From Caryophanales bacterium UBA7642 (GTDB lineage: Bacteria > Bacillota_I > Bacilli_A > RFN20 > CAG-288), in NCBI GenBank assembly GCA_002483745.1, contig DLIM01000026.1, forward strand, positions 2,947 to 14,353: 11,407 nt of DNA, read 5' to 3'. This document shows positions 1 through 5,858 of this stretch, in pieces. Positions within the stretch are counted from its first letter, which is position 1; every line of letters begins with the position of its first letter. A program made the position numbers and the translations under genes. The notes under the pieces are model-generated. The model made no database searches. It had not been told where the DNA came from and saw only the letters and a list, made by a program, of their open reading frames with translations.

Positions 1-1569
1 TGCCCGCTTTATGTCTATACTGATCAGTATCTCATGAAGAGTACGGTCAAGGGCTTCTTTGATTCTCCTCTTGGCTACAAGTTCTTCTACAATGCCTCTA
101 ATGGAACCTCTAAGAAGATCAAGGCTTGCATCGCTTCAGAGCCTTCCACTATTGATCCGGCTTTAAATAGCTCAGTCGATGGTGCTACTTATATTGCTAA
201 CTCTTTTGTCGGTCTTTATAAGTTCGATAATGTTAACGGCACTACTACTTCTGTTCCGGCTCTTTCTGATGGTGCTCCTAAAACGACAACTGCTCCTGAT
301 GGAAAGGTCACTTATGATTTCACTTTGAAGGACAGTAAGTGGTCAGATGGCACTGCTTTAACTGCTAACGATTTCGTCTATTCCTGGAACCGTGCCGCTT
401 CTGGTGCTACTGCCAGTGATTACGCCTACATCTTTGATGTCATTGATGGGGCTGCTGAATGCGAAGCTGATACTACTGGAACTAAGAAGCTCAATATCTC
501 TGCTTCTGAAGATGGTAAGCACTTCTATTGCACTACCACCTCTTATGTTTCCTATTTCACTCAGCTTTTAGCCTTCCCTACTTATGCTCCTGTCAAACAG
601 TCTGCTGTCGAATCAGTTGCTACTAAAGGTGGCTGGGCTACTAGTCCGGATACTTATGTCTCTAATGGTGCCTTCAAGCTTTCTGCTTGGACTCATAAAG
701 GCTCGATGACTTACGTCAAGAACCCTTACTACTATGATGTTGCTAGCGTCAACCTTGATGAACTTGATTTCACCTTAAGTGATAACGATACGACAATTTA
801 CAGTATGTATCAGACTGGCACTATTGATTTAGCTGATTCTTTCCCGACTGAATCCATTACTCAGATTAAGGAAAAATACTACAAGACTGATGATACTAAC
901 GAGTATTACAACAAGGCTTTGCTTGGTACTTACTATATTGCCTTCAACGTCAACTCCACCGTCTTCACCAAGGCTGATACTGAAGCTAAGAGAGCTAGTA
1001 TCAGAAAAGGTTTAGGCTTACTCATTGATCGTAACTATCTAGTTAATTCCATTACTAAAGGTGATCAGATTCCGGCTAATTCCTTTGTTCCTCAGGGAAC
1101 TCTTGAATCTGATGGCACCACTGATTTCACTGCTAAGAATGGTAAGAACCGTGATGGAAAAGGCTACTATTCTGTTGCTACTGCTGATCGATCTGCTAAC
1201 ATTGCTGAGGCTATTGCTGATATTCAGGCCGGCGGTTACACCTATAACACCTCTAAGGGTGTCTTCACTGACTTCCCCAGCTTTGATTATCTCTTAAACA
1301 ACAGTTCCGGACATGTCGCCGTTGCTTCCTACATCCAAAGTGTCTTTGCTCAGTATGGTATCACTATGAATCAGAAGACTCAGGAATGGGCTACCTTCCT
1401 TGATACTAGAAAAGCCGGTGAGTTCGATGTTGCTCGTGATGGCTGGAACGGTGATTACAACGATGCTATGACTTTCCTTGATATGTTCCTGACCTCTTCT
1501 GGCAACAACGACTGTCATCTTGGTAAAGATGCTCATGCTAACGTCAAAGTCTATACTAACGATCTCTAG
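1..1569 (+). CDS. Oligopeptide-type ABC transporter substrate-binding protein, 5'-partial, with rearranged modules
   Basis: Extracellular solute-binding protein of the OppA/DppA type (SBP_bac_5 family), which delivers peptides to an ABC permease. The frame is open from base 1. The ATG at 34 has no ribosome binding site, so the gene starts upstream. Bases 1-95 encode what looks like the extreme C-terminal tail of such a protein (PLYVYTDQYL, then KGFFDSPLGYKFFY). From about base 106 a new mature-type N-terminus follows in frame (KKIKACIASEPSTIDPALNS). Next come the family-typical SDGTALTANDFVYSW (bases 343-387) and DGWNGDYNDAMTFLDMF (1438-1488). The protein stops at a TAG soon after SSGNND, where family members normally continue for several tens of residues. 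No signal peptide lies inside the window. The product could be a tandem two-module protein with a truncated second module, a circularly permuted protein, or a decaying recombinant. The family call is confident; whether it works is unknown. Confidence 0.85.
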   Translation, partial: CPLYVYTDQYLMKSTVKGFFDSPLGYKFFYNASNGTSKKIKACIASEPSTIDPALNSSVDGATYIANSFVGLYKFDNVNGTTTSVPALSDGAPKTTTAPDGKVTYDFTLKDSKWSDGTALTANDFVYSWNRAASGATASDYAYIFDVIDGAAECEADTTGTKKLNISASEDGKHFYCTTTSYVSYFTQLLAFPTYAPVKQSAVESVATKGGWATSPDTYVSNGAFKLSAWTHKGSMTYVKNPYYYDVASVNLDELDFTLSDNDTTIYSMYQTGTIDLADSFPTESITQIKEKYYKTDDTNEYYNKALLGTYYIAFNVNSTVFTKADTEAKRASIRKGLGLLIDRNYLVNSITKGDQIPANSFVPQGTLESDGTTDFTAKNGKNRDGKGYYSVATADRSANIAEAIADIQAGGYTYNTSKGVFTDFPSFDYLLNNSSGHVAVASYIQSVFAQYGITMNQKTQEWATFLDTRKAGEFDVARDGWNGDYNDAMTFLDMFLTSSGNNDCHLGKDAHANVKVYTNDL

Positions 1570-1602
1570 ACATTAATTTCTGTATCTCCTTAGATATTTC
1601 GC

Positions 1603-1645
1603 AAAAAAGAGCTTAGCTTATGTTTATAACTAAGCTCCTTTTTAT
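1603..1645 (+). terminator. Rho-independent terminator of the binding-protein gene
   Basis: An 8-bp stem, GAGCTTAG (1609-1616) with CTAAGCTC (1630-1637), is followed by CCTTTTTATTT. The inner bases TTAT (1618-1621) and ATAA (1626-1629) can extend the pairing. It lies about 40 bases after the stop codon, so the shortened C-terminus is the end of the transcription unit and not simply a local frame break. Confidence 0.85.
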
Positions 1646-1664
1646 TTAAAACCTTATTTAATCT

Positions 1665-1695
1665 AAAAAAGCCTGCTCCAATTAAGGAACAGGCT
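1665..1695 (-). terminator. Rho-independent terminator of nifJ
   Basis: Read on the minus strand, AGCCTGTTCC and GGAGCAGGCT form a 10-bp stem with one G-T pair around a TTAATT loop (1670-1695). A run of six T follows (complement of 1665-1670). It sits 22 bases beyond the nifJ stop. The plus strand also ends in ATTTT, so it may work weakly in both directions between the converging genes. Confidence 0.9.
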
Positions 1696-1717
1696 ATTTT
1701 CATCTAGAAGCGACTAA

Positions 1718-4700
1718 TTACTTATCGAGTCCGCCGTATCTTAAGATATCGTTGTATCTCTGTTCAGCGTACTTCTCACTCTTAGTAAGTAATTCTTCAG
1801 CATGATCCGGATTGACCTTGCCTAAAAGGTTGTATCTGGTCTGAGTCATGACAAAGTCACGGAACTTAGTGAAATCAGGTTTGCCATACATCGTAAGACC
1901 AGTCTTACCAGCAGCAACAAGTCTAGGATCATAAGTGAAGGTAAGGAAGTAACCGCAATCAACGGCCATCTTCTCCTGCTTCATAGCATTAGCAAGACCG
2001 CCCTTGATACCATGTTCCTGGCAAGGAGCATAGCAGATAACAAGTGAAGGTCCATCATAGCTTTCAGCATCAGTTAAGGCCTTGATAGCCTGAGAAGGAT
2101 TGGAACCTAAGGAGATCTGAGCAACATAGACGTGATCATAAGTCATAGCCATTAAAGCAAGATTCTTCTTAGCGGTCTTCTTACCAGAGGCAGCAAATTT
2201 GCAGATCTGACCAGTCTGAGAGGACTTAGAAGCCTGACCGCCAGTATTGGAGTAGACCTCAGTATCAAGTACCAAGATATTGACATCATCTTCACTAGCA
2301 ATGACATGATCTAATCCGCCGTAGCCGATATCATAAGACCAGCCATCACCGCCGATGATCCAAACAGACTTATCAAGAAGATCATTCTTCATCGGTAAGA
2401 GAGCCTTGATTCCGGAATTGGCACTAGCTTCGATAAGGTGAAGCATCTTAGGTAAGATCTCTCTTACATGCTTCTTGTTCTTGATGTTAAGGACATAGTC
2501 ATTTAAGACATCCTTAAGTTCAGGTTCAACCTTGTCGATATTGTTGTTGATTATAGTGACAATCTGACCAAGTTTGAAATCAGTAGCGATTCTCATACCA
2601 TAACCATATTCAGCATTATCCTCGAATAAGGAGTTAGCCCAAGCAATACCGTTGCCATTCTTATCAGTAACGAAAGGAGTAAGAGGAGTAGAGCCGCTAT
2701 AAATAGAAGAGCAGCCAGTAGCGTTAGCAACTAACATATCAGGTCCGAAGAGCTGAGAAGTTAAACGATAGTAAGGAGTCTCACCACAGCCGGCGCAAGC
2801 ACCAGAGATTTCCTGATACGGCTTATGGAAAGCAACTTCCTTAACGGTTCCAGCCGGATAGTAACCAGTCTTAGGTTCAATATCCTTGTAAAGAATCTGA
2901 GCAGCATCTTCATGATGGAACTGAGATTTAGCTTCAGCAAGAGACAAAGCCTTCTCCATGACCGGTTTACCAGTCTTAGGATCCATGACTAACTTACCAT
3001 TCTCATCCTTCTTAGGCTTGCCGGGGCACTGATTAACACAGAGTCCGCAGCCAACGCAGTTCATCGGAGAAACCTGAATACGGAACTTGAGATCCTTGAC
3101 ATTGGCACCACCAATGGCAGGAATGACATCGCCCTGTTCATCTGCAGGTAACTTCTTGATATCTTCGTCAGAAAGTAAGAACGGACGAATAGTAGCATGA
3201 GGGCAGACAAAGGCGCACTGATTGCACTGGATGCAATTAGCCTTGTTCCAGACAGGGACACGGTCAGCAATGGAACGCTTCTCATAGTAGGTGACATTGT
3301 TCTCCATAGTTCCATCTTCGAGTTCCCATTCACGGAACTTAGAGACAGGTAAATCATAACCTTCGAGGTTATTGATGATAGCAACATAGGAATCCCAATA
3401 TTCATCACCAGTGAGCTTAACGTTGTTGTTAATGTTTAACTTAGACCATTCAGGATCAATAGTGACCTGTCTTAAGCCAGAAGTACCCTGATCAATAGCC
3501 TTGTAGTTCATATCAACAACATCCTGACCCTTCTTAGCATAAGACTTAGCAGCAAACTTCTTCATCCAATCATTAGCCTGATCATAAGGCATGATCTGCT
3601 GGTTAAGATAGAAGAAGGAAGCCTGAAGAATAGTATTAGTATGACGGCCCATGCCAATGCTTAAAGCAATCTTGTTAGCATCAATGACGTAGAACTTAGC
3701 GTGTTTATCAGCTAATTCCTTCTTCATTCTGTTAGGCATAGCAGCTGCAAGAGCAGCATCACTCATATCAGTGTTGAGTAAGAAGGTTCCGCCCTGCTTT
3801 AAGTTCTTAATCATATCGAACTTAAAGATATAGGAATCAAGAGAGCAGCTGACGAAATCAGCGTTCTCAACATAGTAAGTAGAATGAATCGGCTGTTTAC
3901 CAAATCTTAAGTGAGATCTAGTAACACCACCGGACTTTCTAGAATCATAAGCAAAGTAAGCCTGAGCATACTGATGAGTCTCATCACCAATAATCTTAAT
4001 AGAGGACTTATTGGCAGAAACAGTTCCATCAGAACCTAAGCCATAGAATAAGCAGGAAGTATAGCTGTGGGCAATAGCATAATTTTCATCGACAGGAATG
4101 GAAAGATGAGTGACATCATCATCGATGCCAACAGTGAATCCAGTCCAAGTCTTAGAAGCATCAAGGAAATCAAAGACTGACTTGATGTGTTTAGGCTGAG
4201 TATCTCTGGAAGAAATACCATATCTTCCACCAAGAACCTCGATGTCTTCTCTACCGCCCTGTCTAAGAGCAGCAACAACATCAAGATACAAAGGCTCACC
4301 ATCAGAACCAGGTTCCTTGGTACGATCAAGAACAGCAATCTTCTTAACGGAAGCAGGAATAGTAGCCATTAAATGCTTAACAGAGAAAGGACGATAGAGG
4401 TGGACCTTGATAAGACCAACCTTCTCACCCTTCTTCATTAAATCAGTAACGACTTCAATAGCGGTCTCAGTGACTGAGCCCATAGCAATGATAACCTTGG
4501 TAGCATTAGGATCACCAAAGTAGACAAACGGAGCATAAGGACGTCCAGTAGCTTCGGAAACCTTCTGGAAGTATTCGCAAGCTACATCGACAATCTTTTC
4601 TTCATGTAAGTTCTGAGCTTCACGGCCCTGGAAGCAAATATCATCGTTTTCAGCACCACCGCGAGTCACAGCATGACCATGCGGATTAAGAGCTCTCTTC

Positions 4701-5320
4701 TTGAAGTTAGCAACAGCATCCTTATCAAGAAGGTTCTTCCAGAATTCATCGTTGATAAATTCAACGTTCTGGATTTCATGAGAAGTTCTGAAACCATCAA
4801 AGAAATGAATAACCGGAGTAGAAGCCTTAATAGCAACAAGATGGGCTAAAGGAGCAAGATCAGCAATTTCCTGTACGGAATGAGAGCAAATCATGCAGGC
4901 TCCAGTCTGACGGCAGGCATAGATATCAGCCTGATCACCAAAAATAGAAAGTGATCTTGAAGCTAAAGCTCTAGCTGCAACATGCAAAACAGCCGGTAAT
5001 TCCTCGCCAACCCACTTATAGATGTTCGGGATCATTAATAAAAGACCCTGAGAAGCAGTGTAAGTAGTAGCTAAAGAGCCACCCTGTAAAGCACCATGAA
5101 CAGCACCAGAAGCGCCAGCTTCAGACTGCATTTCGGCAACTTTGACAACATCACCAAAGGCGTTCTTCATACCCTGGGAAGCATATTCATCAACATGCTC
5201 AGCCATCGGGCTAGAAGGAGTAATCGGGAAGATTGCAGCAACCTCAGTGAATTTGTAGGAACCTATGGCAGCAGCGGTGTTACCATCAACAGACTTGAAC
5301 GAGAATTTTTCTTTTTCCAT
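1718..5320 (-). CDS. nifJ: Pyruvate:ferredoxin (flavodoxin) oxidoreductase
   Basis: Cytoplasmic enzyme that converts pyruvate and CoA to acetyl-CoA and CO2 and passes two electrons to ferredoxin or flavodoxin. It is the usual pyruvate-breaking step in fermentative anaerobes. At 1200 residues it is a complete single-chain enzyme. Residues 1 to about 250 are the pyruvate-binding domain (FPITPSSPM, EMQSEAGA). A transketolase-C-like domain follows to about 385, then the gamma domain (about 420-610) with SGGVTRSHLRFG. Two [4Fe-4S] ferredoxin motifs follow (Cys 696/699/702/706 and 755/758/761/765). The C-terminal thiamine-diphosphate domain has GGDGWSYDIGYGG and YSNTGGQ. Cys 842, 845, 870 and 1100 probably hold the proximal cluster. 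All cluster cysteines are present. Two in-frame ATGs exist (5326 and 5320). GGAGG at 5327-5331 touches the first and is 6 bases from the second, so I chose 5320. It is a stand-alone gene with its own promoter and terminator. Confidence 0.97.
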   Translation of the reverse strand: MEKEKFSFKSVDGNTAAAIGSYKFTEVAAIFPITPSSPMAEHVDEYASQGMKNAFGDVVKVAEMQSEAGASGAVHGALQGGSLATTYTASQGLLLMIPNIYKWVGEELPAVLHVAARALASRSLSIFGDQADIYACRQTGACMICSHSVQEIADLAPLAHLVAIKASTPVIHFFDGFRTSHEIQNVEFINDEFWKNLLDKDAVANFKKRALNPHGHAVTRGGAENDDICFQGREAQNLHEEKIVDVACEYFQKVSEATGRPYAPFVYFGDPNATKVIIAMGSVTETAIEVVTDLMKKGEKVGLIKVHLYRPFSVKHLMATIPASVKKIAVLDRTKEPGSDGEPLYLDVVAALRQGGREDIEVLGGRYGISSRDTQPKHIKSVFDFLDASKTWTGFTVGIDDDVTHLSIPVDENYAIAHSYTSCLFYGLGSDGTVSANKSSIKIIGDETHQYAQAYFAYDSRKSGGVTRSHLRFGKQPIHSTYYVENADFVSCSLDSYIFKFDMIKNLKQGGTFLLNTDMSDAALAAAMPNRMKKELADKHAKFYVIDANKIALSIGMGRHTNTILQASFFYLNQQIMPYDQANDWMKKFAAKSYAKKGQDVVDMNYKAIDQGTSGLRQVTIDPEWSKLNINNNVKLTGDEYWDSYVAIINNLEGYDLPVSKFREWELEDGTMENNVTYYEKRSIADRVPVWNKANCIQCNQCAFVCPHATIRPFLLSDEDIKKLPADEQGDVIPAIGGANVKDLKFRIQVSPMNCVGCGLCVNQCPGKPKKDENGKLVMDPKTGKPVMEKALSLAEAKSQFHHEDAAQILYKDIEPKTGYYPAGTVKEVAFHKPYQEISGACAGCGETPYYRLTSQLFGPDMLVANATGCSSIYSGSTPLTPFVTDKNGNGIAWANSLFEDNAEYGYGMRIATDFKLGQIVTIINNNIDKVEPELKDVLNDYVLNIKNKKHVREILPKMLHLIEASANSGIKALLPMKNDLLDKSVWIIGGDGWSYDIGYGGLDHVIASEDDVNILVLDTEVYSNTGGQASKSSQTGQICKFAASGKKTAKKNLALMAMTYDHVYVAQISLGSNPSQAIKALTDAESYDGPSLVICYAPCQEHGIKGGLANAMKQEKMAVDCGYFLTFTYDPRLVAAGKTGLTMYGKPDFTKFRDFVMTQTRYNLLGKVNPDHAEELLTKSEKYAEQRYNDILRYGGLDK

Positions 5321-5326
5321 ACACAT

Positions 5327-5331
5327 CCTCC
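5327..5331 (-). promoter_or_regulatory. nifJ ribosome binding site that decides the start
   Basis: GGAGG on the minus strand abuts the upstream ATG with no spacer and lies 6 bases from the ATG at 5318-5320. The second spacing is the normal one, so the first ATG (which would add Met-Cys) is probably not used. Confidence 0.8.
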
Positions 5332-5357
5332 AATTTTTAGATATTCTCCGTTTGATT

Positions 5358-5363
5358 ATTATA
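5358..5363 (-). promoter_or_regulatory. -10 box of the nifJ promoter
   Basis: A perfect TATAAT on the minus strand, about 38 bases before the chosen start codon, predicts a start of transcription near 5351. The -35 region is poor: TTATAT lies at 17-base spacing and TTGTTT at 21. The -10 box is convincing by position, but the full promoter is less certain. Confidence 0.6.
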
Positions 5364-5396
5364 GAACAAAAATGGGTTACATATAAACAAGTAATT

Positions 5397-5423
5397 AAAA
5401 AAAGACGGATATTTGTTCCGCCC
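5397..5423 (-). terminator. Minus-strand terminator upstream of the nifJ promoter
   Basis: On the minus strand GGCGGA and TCCGTC (complement of 5404-5422) form a 6-bp stem with one G-T pair around a 7-base loop, followed directly by seven T (complement of 5397-5403). It lies upstream of the nifJ -10 box, so it cannot end nifJ. It implies a transcript coming from the 5424-5858 gap. Confidence 0.6.
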
Positions 5424-5623
5424 TAATAAAATTAGCTACTGATAAGCTATATTTTTAAGTCAAATTAAGCTGAATAAATGGAACAACATTCCTTTTGCTC
5501 TACAACAAAAATCTCATCCCTAAATTCCAACATCCGAATCCATTTTGCTTTTTACATCCCTACCCAAATTCAGAAATTATGGTAGAAACTGTTGGTCAGC
5601 GATTTATACAATTCGCTGATATG
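5397..5623 (-). ncRNA. Possible small RNA of about 225 nt
   Basis: A TATAAT on the minus strand (5629-5634) would start transcription near 5622. The RNA would open with a perfect 7-bp hairpin, TCAGCGA/TCGCTGA (5596-5619, 10-base loop), then a CTACC...GGTAG hairpin, then a TAGCT...AGCTA hairpin close to the end. It would finish at the terminator at 5397-5423. No good -35 box is visible. I do not recognise an Rfam family: it lacks the conserved cores of SRP RNA, RNase P RNA and tmRNA that I know. The only reading frames inside are very short. This is an inference from signals alone. Confidence 0.3.
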
Positions 5624-5797
5624 ACCCTATTATAAAGTACCTTTCATGAAAAGAAAAGAGAAATCGCTTTCAATTTTTAAATTTTGCCCTTTAAATTACG
5701 GCTTTTTATTAAATGTAAGCCCTTAGCAATTTAATTAAATAAGAAATTTCCATATGCCAAAAGCTCCTAATTCTAGTGAAATTTAAAGCAATAACTA
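5424..5797. other. Gene-poor A/T-rich intergenic DNA
   Basis: No convincing protein gene lies here on either strand. Apart from the possible small RNA, it holds a 14-codon minus-strand frame (5709-5753) with AGGAG 10 bases upstream, a 22-codon minus-strand frame (5465-5533) with a GNAT-like phrase, and a 5-bp GGCTT/AAGCC inverted repeat near 5700-5722. No DnaA-box cluster or tRNA is visible. Confidence 0.6.
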
Positions 5798-5826
5798 TTG
5801 AATACACAATATGAATGTACTATCAT
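5798..5826 (+). promoter_or_regulatory. Promoter of the metal-transporting ATPase gene
   Basis: TTGAAT (5798-5803), a 17-base spacer and TATCAT (5821-5826) make a good sigma-A-type promoter, with five of six bases matching the -10 consensus. Transcription would start near 5833, about 26 bases before the ATG. Confidence 0.7.
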
Positions 5827-5845
5827 ATGAATACTGGTTCATATG
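5824..5845 (+). promoter_or_regulatory. Probable ArsR/SmtB-family operator
   Basis: A perfect 8-bp inverted repeat, CATATGAA (5824-5831), 6-base spacer, TTCATATG (5838-5845). It resembles known SmtB/CzrA/NmtR-type operators, which carry TGAA...TTCA cores. It overlaps the -10 box and the predicted transcription start, so a bound repressor would block RNA polymerase. A further half-site, ATATGAAT, lies at 5809-5816 in direct orientation. The expected repressor is the ArsR protein encoded at 7866-8246. Confidence 0.75.
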
Positions 5846-5858
5846 AAAGGACATCAAT

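Noticed and set aside
3061..4372. Long secondary frames inside nifJ on both strands
   Set aside because: They overlap the well-conserved nifJ frame, show no domain motifs or ribosome binding sites, and read as out-of-frame shadows.
5479..5586. 35-codon plus-strand frame in the nifJ-ATPase gap
   Set aside because: No ribosome binding site or recognisable protein; it lies opposite the possible minus-strand RNA.
5560..5625. Purine-riboswitch-like GTTTCTACC after a hairpin on the minus strand
   Set aside because: The GTTTCTACC phrase and the preceding stem recall the purine aptamer, but the loop lacks the conserved L2 sequence, no matching L3 loop or 3' junction follows, and no purine gene is downstream.
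5709..5753. 14-codon minus-strand frame with AGGAG 10 bases upstream
   Set aside because: Very short, in A/T-rich DNA, spacing is long, and no promoter or recognisable peptide class supports it.
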